From the NCBI RefSeq assembly GCF_005930355.1, contig NZ_VDBO01000002.1:124001-188000 (forward strand): a stretch of 64,000 nucleotides of DNA, written 5' to 3'. Positions 8,842 through 16,381 of this stretch are shown here, piece by piece. How positions within the stretch are numbered: the stretch's first letter is position 1; each line of letters starts with the position of its first letter. Made by a program: the position numbers and the translations under genes. Below the pieces are notes generated by a model. That model saw nothing but the letters and a program-made list of their open reading frames with translations. It was not told the DNA's origin and made no database searches. Origin of the DNA: Paenibacillus sinopodophylli (GTDB taxonomy: Bacteria > Bacillota > Bacilli > Paenibacillales > Paenibacillaceae).

Positions 8842-10197
8842 ATGGAACAAAAACGGATACAATGGTGGACAAGTACGGAAACGAATTTGTGGAAAGAGAA
8901 TCCTAACGAAAGTATTCATATAGAGCATGGGATTGCAGATGCCAATCTATCCGTTACGGATGTGCTGCATCAAGAGTTGGAGGGGTTCGGCGGCTGCTTC
9001 AACGAGCTTGGTTTTGCTGCACTCAAGCATCTGCCCCATGAATCACGACGGGAGGTTATGCATGCGCTGTTCCATCCGGATGGTGAACAAGCATTCAGCA
9101 TATGCCGTATGCCGATCGGAGCGAGCGATTATGCGCTGGAATGGTACAGCTTGAATGAAACTGACGGCGATCTGGCGATGGAGCATTTCTCTATTGATCG
9201 GGACCGCGAATACTTAATTCCCTACATTAAAGAAGCACTGGCGCTTAATCCTCATTTAAAGCTGTTTGCTTCGCCGTGGAGCCCGCCAACGTGGATGAAA
9301 TTTCCGAAGTCCTATAACTACGGGACACTTCGCTGGGAGAAGGAAATTTTGGAGGCTTATGCGCTTTATTTCGTTCGATTTGTTCAAGCCTATAAGGAAG
9401 AAGGCATTACGATTCATCAGGTGCATGTCCAAAACGAGGTTGTTGCCGATCAGAAGTTTCCTTCCTGCGTGTGGACGGGCGAGCAGCTTCGTGAATTTAT
9501 ACGTGACTACTTAGGTCCGGCGTTCGAGCAGCATGGTTTGGATACGGAAATATGGCTCGGAACGATCAACGCTCCTGAAGAATGGGATGAATGGCTGAAG
9601 AAAAAAGAATCGGACTTCAATGCCTTTGCCAACACGGTGTTAAGCGATCCCGAAGCTTATAAATATGTGAAGGGTGTCGGTTACCAATGGGCAGGCAAGC
9701 ATGCCATTCAGCGCACCGCGCTTAGCTACCCGGAACTGCGCTACATGCAGACGGAGAATGAGTGTGGCGACGGCGAGAACACATGGTTCTATGCAAGATA
9801 TGTATTTAATTTGTATCAGCATTATTTCACGAACGGTGTGAACGCTTATATTTATTGGAATATGGTGCTGGAGCCAAAGGGCAGAAGCACTTGGGGGTGG
9901 GAGCAGAATGCCATGCTCACGATCGACAAGGAGAACGGCCAAGTCATTCGAAATCCAGAATTTTATGTGATGAAGCATTTCTCGCATTTCACGGCACCTA
10001 GCGATAGGAGAGCAGCACTACAGGGACCTTGGACAGGCAACGCCATTGCGTTCAAGAAGCCTGACGGCACATCTGTAGTCGTGCTTACGAACCCATTCAA
10101 AGATGTAAGAGAGCTGCGGCTTGCTGTAGGTGATAAAGTGCTGCAGCTTCAGCTGGAGCCTGAATCCTTCCATACAATCGTGGTCCCTGAGGGATGA
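8842..10197 (+). CDS. Intracellular GH30 family glycosidase
   Basis: A 451-residue retaining glycosidase of family GH30 (glucosylceramidase/beta-xylosidase/beta-1,6-glycanase clan). Visible marks are E-G-F-G-G-C-F-N-E near residue 47, S-P-W-S-P-P-T-W-M-K near 144, the acid/base Glu in H-V-Q-N-E-V (about 199) and the nucleophile Glu in M-Q-T-E-N-E-C (about 305). A C-terminal beta domain follows the (beta/alpha)8 barrel. There is no signal peptide, so it acts in the cytoplasm on imported oligosaccharides. The ATG at 8842 is chosen because the ATG at 8806 lies inside the -10; AAGGAGTG at 8823-8830 serves as ribosome binding site with a rather long spacing. It heads a cluster with a YesM/YesN pair, an ABC importer and a GH42 enzyme. 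The bond and sugar cut cannot be fixed from sequence. Confidence 0.85.
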   Translation: MEQKRIQWWTSTETNLWKENPNESIHIEHGIADANLSVTDVLHQELEGFGGCFNELGFAALKHLPHESRREVMHALFHPDGEQAFSICRMPIGASDYALEWYSLNETDGDLAMEHFSIDRDREYLIPYIKEALALNPHLKLFASPWSPPTWMKFPKSYNYGTLRWEKEILEAYALYFVRFVQAYKEEGITIHQVHVQNEVVADQKFPSCVWTGEQLREFIRDYLGPAFEQHGLDTEIWLGTINAPEEWDEWLKKKESDFNAFANTVLSDPEAYKYVKGVGYQWAGKHAIQRTALSYPELRYMQTENECGDGENTWFYARYVFNLYQHYFTNGVNAYIYWNMVLEPKGRSTWGWEQNAMLTIDKENGQVIRNPEFYVMKHFSHFTAPSDRRAALQGPWTGNAIAFKKPDGTSVVVLTNPFKDVRELRLAVGDKVLQLQLEPESFHTIVVPEG

Positions 10198-10209
10198 CGA
10201 ATGCTTACA

Positions 10210-10245
10210 AACTAACGCCTGCAATCGAGGGGGCGTTAGTTTTTT
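10210..10245 (+). terminator. Rho-independent terminator after the GH30 gene
   Basis: AACTAACGCC (10210-10219) pairs with GGCGTTAGTT (10232-10241), followed by a T run. It separates the GH30 transcript from the sensor kinase gene. Confidence 0.85.
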
Positions 10246-10286
10246 GCGCCATTATACACTCATGATGAAGGAGGCGCTTTGCTGCT

Positions 10287-12068
10287 ATGATAACTAAGCT
10301 TATAAGGCTGCTGACGAACCCTTTCCGGCGCAGCATTCGGAATAAATTGATTTTTACGATGATTTTTTTGTCGGTTGTGCCCATTATCGCCGTAACGGCT
10401 TTAGCAGCGGAAAATAACCGAAAATCGATGGAAACTGAAGTGATTACGACGAATTTATCCAATATGAAATGGACGGGTGTTTATTTGGGCGATCAGTTCG
10501 CACAGTTGAACAATTTAATCTATACCGTAATGATTAGCCCTCATCTTAGTGAATATTTGGCAAGCACGGAAGGGTCTTCGCTATACAATCCATATACCGC
10601 ACAAAAAAATATTATGGATACACTCAACAACTTATTTTATTCTGCAGGCAATCATGTGATTGGCACTGGACTTTATTTGAAAGAACCAGCCAAGCTGTTC
10701 AACATCAGTGCCAATCAGAACGACCTGAAGTCGACCAGCGTTGTTCCTTCGCCTTATAATATACTGTTCGAGGAGAATAAAGATTTTATTATTCTATCTA
10801 CTAGCGGCGACGATGGGCAATTCCAGCTAGTTCGAAGCATTAACAGATTCGAGAACCGTGATAAGCTCGGCGGTATCTCCTTGAATATCCGCTGGTCCAT
10901 GCTAGACCAGACACTCGCGTTGATCGGACGCGGCGAAGCGCATAAGGTGTTGATCGCTGGAGATGAGGGCAATGTACTCTATCAGCCGCTCGGTGAGAAG
11001 CCCTCTGATGAAATCATGAGCAGAGTCAATCAAGTAACAGATGATCATGGCTATTTCAAAATGCCTAAGGAATACGTATTTTACAATACGATCGATCCTG
11101 TAGGCTTGAAGCTGGTTACGATTATTCCTACCAGCTTTATTAACAAGAGTGCGCAGTCGACGATGCAATTCGGGATTATCGTAGGGTTGATCTCGATAGT
11201 CGTATCTATCGCTATTGCGATACTGCTTGCGTGGCGGACGGCTACGCCGATTGTGACGCTTGCGAGGTCGATGCAAGGACTTGGTATTATTAAAGAAACA
11301 GAGCTGCCCCAAAGCAACCGTGTTGATGAGATCGGCTTGCTGGAGACGAAGCTTTATAACATGTCCTATCGCATAAAAGAACATATTAAAACAGAATATA
11401 GCATTAATCTGGACAAAAAAACGGCGGAGCTCAAAGCGCTGCAAGCACAAATTAATCCCCATTTCCTGCAAAACACACTTCAAATGATCGGAAGTATGCT
11501 GTTCACGAAAAAACCAGCGGAAAGCTATGAAATTATCAGATCTTTAAGTGATATGTTCCGATATGTCATTCGGGACCCCAATGATCTGGCCAGCTTGAAA
11601 GCGGAGCTTGAGCATTTGAACAATTATATGCTTATACAGCAGCAGCGCTTCTCAACAAGGCTGAACTATACGACAGATATAGATGAGCGGGCACTCGCCT
11701 GCCTAATACCGAAGCTTACGCTTCAGCCGATCGTAGAAAACGCGTTTTTTCACGGTCTGGAGAATAAATCGGGCAAATGGGAGCTTTCGGTATCCGTTGC
11801 ACATATCAGAGATGCAGTGCACATTCGCATTCAAGATAATGGGATAGGTATTGAAGACAAGAAGCTTGTTGATCTGCAGCGGAGACTTAATTATCAGAGC
11901 GGACAGGTGTGGACGCGAGGCAACAGGATCGGCATACAAAATGTCGCTTCCCGCATCGTCATGCATTTCGGAACAGCGTATGGGATAACGGTAGAGAGCA
12001 AGCATGGAGAGGGAACGATAGTAACCGTCATTATACCAGAAGAAGCGAGAGGTGAGCTAATTGATTAA
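10287..12068 (+). CDS. YesM-type sensor histidine kinase
   Basis: A 593-residue membrane sensor kinase of the YesM/LytS-like class found beside carbohydrate ABC importers. TM1 lies at about residues 20-41, an extracytoplasmic sensing region (dCache-like) follows to about 290, then TM2 at about 294-316, a HAMP-type linker, the His_kinase domain with A-Q-I-N-P-H-F-L-Q-N (phospho-His about 392), and a HATPase domain with P-I-V-E-N-A-F-F-H-G and D-N-G-I-G-I. AAGGAGG precedes the ATG. The gene overlaps its response regulator by 8 bases, so the two are co-translated. It probably senses the oligosaccharide, or its binding protein, at the cell surface and controls the twin promoters at 8748 and 13124; that link is an inference from position and shared promoter design. 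Confidence 0.9.
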   Translation: MITKLIRLLTNPFRRSIRNKLIFTMIFLSVVPIIAVTALAAENNRKSMETEVITTNLSNMKWTGVYLGDQFAQLNNLIYTVMISPHLSEYLASTEGSSLYNPYTAQKNIMDTLNNLFYSAGNHVIGTGLYLKEPAKLFNISANQNDLKSTSVVPSPYNILFEENKDFIILSTSGDDGQFQLVRSINRFENRDKLGGISLNIRWSMLDQTLALIGRGEAHKVLIAGDEGNVLYQPLGEKPSDEIMSRVNQVTDDHGYFKMPKEYVFYNTIDPVGLKLVTIIPTSFINKSAQSTMQFGIIVGLISIVVSIAIAILLAWRTATPIVTLARSMQGLGIIKETELPQSNRVDEIGLLETKLYNMSYRIKEHIKTEYSINLDKKTAELKALQAQINPHFLQNTLQMIGSMLFTKKPAESYEIIRSLSDMFRYVIRDPNDLASLKAELEHLNNYMLIQQQRFSTRLNYTTDIDERALACLIPKLTLQPIVENAFFHGLENKSGKWELSVSVAHIRDAVHIRIQDNGIGIEDKKLVDLQRRLNYQSGQVWTRGNRIGIQNVASRIVMHFGTAYGITVESKHGEGTIVTVIIPEEARGELID

Positions 12069-13122
12069 GGTGTTGATCGTAGATGATGAAAGCTGGACAA
12101 GAGATATTATTAGAACCTTCGGGGAATGGGAACATCTAGGCATGGAGATTATCGGAGAAGCCGAGGATGGAGACGATGCGCTTAGACAAACGGAGGAGCT
12201 GGAACCGCATATTGTCATTACTGATATGAGGATGCCGGGTACGGATGGTGTTCAGCTCCTTCAGCTGTTGAATGACCGCTTTCCTCTAATTAAGACGATT
12301 GTCGTTAGCGGCTACGATGATTTTCAATATGCGAAGCACGCCTTAAGGTTTAAAGCGGTCGACTATTTGCTGAAACCAGTTGATCCAAATGAGCTCAATG
12401 CTGCGCTGCGGAATTGCCTAAACAGCTTAGAGGCTGCTCAAGTGGAGCGGGGAGCCATATCGCTCGATTTGAACCTTTCCTATTCATTGATGGAGTACAA
12501 GCAGCTTGTGAAGTCTTATTATAATGAATTGAATACGGTGGGTGTTAGGACTACTCTAGTCCAGATGATGGATGAAATTGAGCAGAACGGGAATGGTAAG
12601 ACGGCTGTACTGGAACAGGTCGTTCAGGAGATGTTTCTACTGCTTAAAGAGCTGATGGACGCTAATTCACAAGGCAGTGACAGCTTGAATGCGATTCTGG
12701 AACAGGAGGACTTCGCATCCTGCGCCAAAACAGCCTTGCTGCTGACTGAAAGATATGAACAAACCTTAGAGCAGTTGATCGCGCATCGCAAATATAAGAA
12801 CAAATTAAATTTGGATGAAGTTCGGCTTTATATGGATAAACATTATACCGAGTCGGTAACACTAGAACAGCTGGCAAGGGCTTTTTACGTAAGCAAAGAA
12901 TATCTGAGCAAAATGTTCAAACAAGAGTATGGCCGCAACGTGACCGATTATATGCTTCATCTGCGGATGGTGAAAGCGAAGGAGTGGCTGCTGGATGAGA
13001 CGATCCCGATTAAAGCGATTGCAGAGATGGCGGGGTACGAGGATGTTACTTATTTCTATCGTGTATTTAAAAAGCATTTTGGCATCGCACCAGGTGAAAT
13101 GAGAAAGAACAGCGAGGTTTAA
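12061..13122 (+). CDS. YesN-type AraC-family response regulator
   Basis: A 353-residue regulator with an N-terminal receiver domain (D-D-E at 8-10, phospho-acceptor Asp about 55 in V-I-T-D-M-R-M-P-G, Lys in L-L-K-P-V) and a C-terminal AraC-type double helix-turn-helix (about 255-350, ending F-Y-R-V-F-K-K-H-F-G-I-A-P-G-E). The start is TTG at 12061 inside the end of the kinase gene, with GAGAGGTG upstream. It is the expected activator of the GH30 gene and of the ABC/GH42 operon: its stop codon directly abuts the promoter at 13124, and both promoters lack a good -35. Target assignment is inferred. Confidence 0.9.
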   Translation: MIKVLIVDDESWTRDIIRTFGEWEHLGMEIIGEAEDGDDALRQTEELEPHIVITDMRMPGTDGVQLLQLLNDRFPLIKTIVVSGYDDFQYAKHALRFKAVDYLLKPVDPNELNAALRNCLNSLEAAQVERGAISLDLNLSYSLMEYKQLVKSYYNELNTVGVRTTLVQMMDEIEQNGNGKTAVLEQVVQEMFLLLKELMDANSQGSDSLNAILEQEDFASCAKTALLLTERYEQTLEQLIAHRKYKNKLNLDEVRLYMDKHYTESVTLEQLARAFYVSKEYLSKMFKQEYGRNVTDYMLHLRMVKAKEWLLDETIPIKAIAEMAGYEDVTYFYRVFKKHFGIAPGEMRKNSEV

Positions 13123-13154
13123 AATTGTCCAACGAAAGTGTCTAATCCCGTCCA

Positions 13155-13168
13155 ATTAAACGCTTACA
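13155..13168 (+). promoter_or_regulatory. cre-like CcpA site 1 (ABC operon promoter)
   Basis: ATTAAACGCTTACA, identical to the site at 8779 and at the same distance from the -10. It matches 12 of 14 positions of TGWAARCGYTWWCA. Confidence 0.55.
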
Positions 13169-13182
13169 AAAATGAATTACAA

Positions 13183-13196
13183 TGAAAGCGTAAACA
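13183..13196 (+). promoter_or_regulatory. cre-like CcpA site 2 (ABC operon promoter)
   Basis: TGAAAGCGTAAACA matches 13 of 14 positions of TGWAARCGYTWWCA and covers the predicted transcription start, pointing to glucose repression of the importer operon. Confidence 0.7.
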
Positions 13197-13223
13197 AAAC
13201 AAGCTTCAGGGAGGTCAAATTAG

Positions 13224-14519
13224 ATGAAAAAAATGTTCAAGGGTCTACTGATTACGATGCTGGCTGGTTCGCTGCTTGCGGGCTGCGGTAATAATGCGGG
13301 TAACACGGGAAGCACGAATGAAGGGGCAAGCAGCGGCGGAGAGGCAAAGAGCGTCAAGCTGAAAATGTTCATCGCCCAGCCGCGATTCAAAGAGCACTAC
13401 GACAAATATATCGCTGATTTCGTAGCCAAAGAGAAAGCAGAGAAAAATATCGACGTTACGGTACAGCTGGAAATGCCAACTGCAGATAATGCGGCTCAAA
13501 TTTTGAAAACAAGATTGGCATCGAATGATGCACCTGACATCTTCGCCCTTCATGCCATTAACGAAATTCCTTCCTACTACAAAGCAGGTTACTTGGAGGA
13601 TTTGTCCGATCAGCCTTTCGTAGGGAAACTGCTTGAAAGCGTGAAGCCGTCGGTTACGACTACGGATGGCAAGGTTGTAGCACTTCCGCTCGAAACGCTG
13701 TCATGGGGCTATCTGTACAACAAAAAAATATTCGCTGATCTTGGGTTGACGCCGCCAACGACTTTGACAGAAATGAAAGCGGTTGTAGAAAAGCTTAAAG
13801 CAAATAACGTAACCCCTTTCGTTCTCTCCTATAAAGAAGCATGGATACCGCAGTTGGTGCTGCCGCTAGCAGCTGGCGCGATTATTAATACGACGAATCC
13901 AGACTTCATCGAACGCATGAACAAGGATGAAGGCTCCTTCACGGAGATGAAATCGATGTTCGATATCTTTGATCTGATCAATGCTAACGGTACAGAAAAA
14001 GCAACAGAGGTAGGCGGCGATGACGGCGCGGCGGCATTCGCTGCAGGCAAAGGTGCAATGTGGCTGCAAGGTCCTTGGTATGCGGAAACGATTCTCAAGT
14101 CAAATCCGGATCTCGATTTCGGAGTGGCACCGCTGCCGATCAATGATGATCCAAAAGCAACATTAATTAATCTGAGTGCATCTACTTCGCTTGCTGTGTC
14201 CAAAACGACTAAAAACAAAGAAGTAGCGCTTGATTTCATGAACTATGTGTTGGATGACACAGCTTCCAACGGCTTCTTCCAAGCACTCAAGTTCAACCCG
14301 CTTGCTACTGTACACACTTATGAGAGCTATCCGTGGGTGAATGATGCGACTGCTTATGTGAAAGAAGGCAAATCTTATCAGGATCCAGCAATTCCGCAGG
14401 CTGTTAAAGACGAAGTGGGCAAAGGCTTGCAGGCATATTATGCAGGACAGATCTCGCAAGACGACGTGCTCAAAGCGCTCGATAAGTCTTGGGCCTCATA
14501 TAACAAAGTAAACAAGTAA
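13224..14519 (+). CDS. Sugar ABC transporter substrate-binding lipoprotein
   Basis: A 431-residue family 1 extracellular solute-binding protein. It has a lipoprotein signal peptide with lipobox L-L-A-G-C (Cys about 21), then a Ser/Gly/Asn-rich linker and the two-lobed periplasmic-binding fold, with W-L-Q-G-P-W-Y typical of oligosaccharide-binding members. GGGAGGTC lies upstream of the ATG. It is the first gene of an operon with two permeases and a GH42 enzyme. No ATPase gene is present, as is usual for this importer class, which shares an MsmX-type ATPase encoded elsewhere. Its ligand is unknown. Confidence 0.9.
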   Translation: MKKMFKGLLITMLAGSLLAGCGNNAGNTGSTNEGASSGGEAKSVKLKMFIAQPRFKEHYDKYIADFVAKEKAEKNIDVTVQLEMPTADNAAQILKTRLASNDAPDIFALHAINEIPSYYKAGYLEDLSDQPFVGKLLESVKPSVTTTDGKVVALPLETLSWGYLYNKKIFADLGLTPPTTLTEMKAVVEKLKANNVTPFVLSYKEAWIPQLVLPLAAGAIINTTNPDFIERMNKDEGSFTEMKSMFDIFDLINANGTEKATEVGGDDGAAAFAAGKGAMWLQGPWYAETILKSNPDLDFGVAPLPINDDPKATLINLSASTSLAVSKTTKNKEVALDFMNYVLDDTASNGFFQALKFNPLATVHTYESYPWVNDATAYVKEGKSYQDPAIPQAVKDEVGKGLQAYYAGQISQDDVLKALDKSWASYNKVNK

Positions 14520-14532
14520 GGGAATAAGCCTA

Positions 14533-14576
14533 GGGACGAAGAGGAGAAAGCATTCCATCTTCACTTCATCCCTTTC
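14533..14576 (+). terminator. Intra-operon hairpin between binding protein and permease genes
   Basis: GGGACGAAG (14533-14541) pairs, with one mismatch, with CTTCATCCC (14564-14572), followed by a short T-rich stretch. Such partial terminators often let the binding protein be made in excess over the permeases. The role is inferred. Confidence 0.45.
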
Positions 14577-14611
14577 TTTACTTAGAGACACATAGGAGAG
14601 GGGCGAATACT

Positions 14612-15496
14612 GTGCCGGTCAAAAGCTATAAAAAATACATCTCGCTATTCACATTCATCGGACCTGCATTTATTTTATATGCAATCTTCCTGCTAATTCC
14701 AACGCTGGGAGGCATGTACTACAGCTTCACGGATTGGAATGGTCTCAACAGGGACTATGACTTCATAGGTTTGGGAAACTTTATCGAAGCACTGAAAGAA
14801 GATCCGGATTTCGTATCTTCCATATTCTTCACCTTGAAATATGTGTTGTTTATGGTTGTGCTTCAGAACGTATTCGCTTTGCTGCTGGCTGTCTTTATTG
14901 AATCCCGCAAACGGACAAAAGGTTTCTTCCGTACTATCTTCTTCATGCCAAACATGATCAGTACGATTATCAGTGCATTCATGTGGACGTTCGTATTCGC
15001 ACAGGTCATACCGCAAATTGCAGAGAAAACAGCTATTTCGTTCTTGGATCAAGCTTGGATCGGCGATCCAAAGGTTAGCTTCTTCTCTATTCTAACGGTA
15101 TCACTATGGAATGGTGTCGGGTACATGATGATTATCTATTTGGCGGGTCTACAGGGCGTGCCGCAAAGCTTGAAGGAAGCAGCTGTTATCGATGGTGCTT
15201 CTGCGTTCCAAACTTTCCGCAACGTAACACTTCCAATGATTACACATGCCATTACGATCTGTTTCTTCCTAACGCTGAATGGGGCGTTTAAGGTGTTTGA
15301 AGTGGTATATGGCTTAACCGGCGGAGGTCCTGGACGGAGCACGCAGGTTATAACGATGAACATTTATGAGGAAGCTTTCTCGAATAACTTCCGATACGGG
15401 TATGCAAGCGCCAAATCGGTCATCTTGTTCGTCATTATCCTCATTTTCACATTGATACAAATTCAAGTCATGAAGAAAAAGGAGCTGGAGGCATGA
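14612..15496 (+). CDS. Sugar ABC transporter permease (MalF/UgpA type)
   Basis: A 294-residue membrane protein with about six transmembrane helices and the binding-protein-dependent permease signature E-A-A-V-I-D-G-A-S-A-F-Q-T-F-R-N-V-T-L-P, the loop that contacts the ATPase. The start is GTG at 14612 with GGAGAGGGG upstream. Its end overlaps the second permease by 4 bases (ATGA). Together with that gene it forms the channel of an oligosaccharide importer served by the upstream lipoprotein. Confidence 0.9.
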   Translation: MPVKSYKKYISLFTFIGPAFILYAIFLLIPTLGGMYYSFTDWNGLNRDYDFIGLGNFIEALKEDPDFVSSIFFTLKYVLFMVVLQNVFALLLAVFIESRKRTKGFFRTIFFMPNMISTIISAFMWTFVFAQVIPQIAEKTAISFLDQAWIGDPKVSFFSILTVSLWNGVGYMMIIYLAGLQGVPQSLKEAAVIDGASAFQTFRNVTLPMITHAITICFFLTLNGAFKVFEVVYGLTGGGPGRSTQVITMNIYEEAFSNNFRYGYASAKSVILFVIILIFTLIQIQVMKKKELEA

Positions 15497-16320
15497 ATCA
15501 GAAAAAATCATCGTCAATTATTATTACGGTCATGCTGTCCATTGGCGCAGCCATCTCCTTTTTCCCCATCTACTTAGCAATTATCAATTCGTTCAAAACG
15601 CAAGGGCAAATGTTCGAATCGTTCGTTTCCTTGCCTACAAGCATAAGCTTCGACAACTATGTGAATGCTTTTAAGCAAATCAACTTGTTGAATAGTACCC
15701 TTAACTCTGTTGTTATTTCGGTACTCGGTATTGGTGGCATCGTATTTTGCGCTTCACTAGCCGGCTATAAGCTCTCTCGCACGAGCGGTAAAGTGAGCAG
15801 CATCATCTTTTTCCTGTTCATTGCATCAATGCTGGTACCATTCCATTCCATTATGATTCCACTAACAAGAATGGCGAAAGCATTGCACGTTCAAGGCACT
15901 ACGTATGGTCTTGCTATCATTTACATCGGGCTTGGCGTTAATATGGCGGTATTTCTTTATCATGGCTTTGTGAAGTCGATTCCAAGAGAGCTTGAAGAGG
16001 CAGCACAGATCGACGGCTGTAATGAATACCAAACGTTTTTCCGCATTATATTCCCGCTGCTCGTGCCGATTACAGTAACGATCGCGATTCTAGACTTCTT
16101 ATGGATATGGAATGATTTCCTGCTGCCGCTTTTGATGCTGACGGATGTCGAGAATTATACACTGATCCTATCGACGAACACATTGTTCGGCGAGTACAAC
16201 AAGGAATGGTCGCTTATTCTTGCTGCGCTAGTCTTGACGGCAATTCCCGTCGTTATTATTTACTCGTTTTTTCAAAAATTCATTATGCACGGTATTGCCG
16301 AAGGCGCGATCAAGGGCTAA
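15493..16320 (+). CDS. Sugar ABC transporter permease (MalG/UgpE type)
   Basis: A 275-residue permease with about six transmembrane helices and the loop E-E-A-A-Q-I-D-G-C-N-E-Y-Q-T-F-F-R-I-I-F-P. It is translationally coupled to the first permease through ATGA at 15493-15496, with GGAG just upstream. It partners that permease in the sugar importer. A GH42 gene follows after about 60 bases with no terminator between, so the glycosidase is probably in the same transcript. Confidence 0.9.
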   Translation: MNQKKSSSIIITVMLSIGAAISFFPIYLAIINSFKTQGQMFESFVSLPTSISFDNYVNAFKQINLLNSTLNSVVISVLGIGGIVFCASLAGYKLSRTSGKVSSIIFFLFIASMLVPFHSIMIPLTRMAKALHVQGTTYGLAIIYIGLGVNMAVFLYHGFVKSIPRELEEAAQIDGCNEYQTFFRIIFPLLVPITVTIAILDFLWIWNDFLLPLLMLTDVENYTLILSTNTLFGEYNKEWSLILAALVLTAIPVVIIYSFFQKFIMHGIAEGAIKG

Positions 16321-16381
16321 TTGGTTCCTACTCTCTTTATAGATCCTAGGTTCCAATGCTAACGACGAAAGGGTTGTTTTC

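Larger units (their letters stand above)
13124..13196 (+). promoter_or_regulatory. Promoter of the ABC transporter/GH42 operon, twin of the one at 8748
   Basis: ATTGTCCAAC (13124-13133), 20 bases, AATTAAACGCTTACA (13154-13168), 9 bases, -10 TACAAT (13178-13183). A third related word, GTCTAAT, lies in the 20-base gap, giving GTCCAAC, GTCTAAT and GTCCAAT in the same orientation. These are candidate binding sites for the adjacent AraC-type response regulator. Confidence 0.7.
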
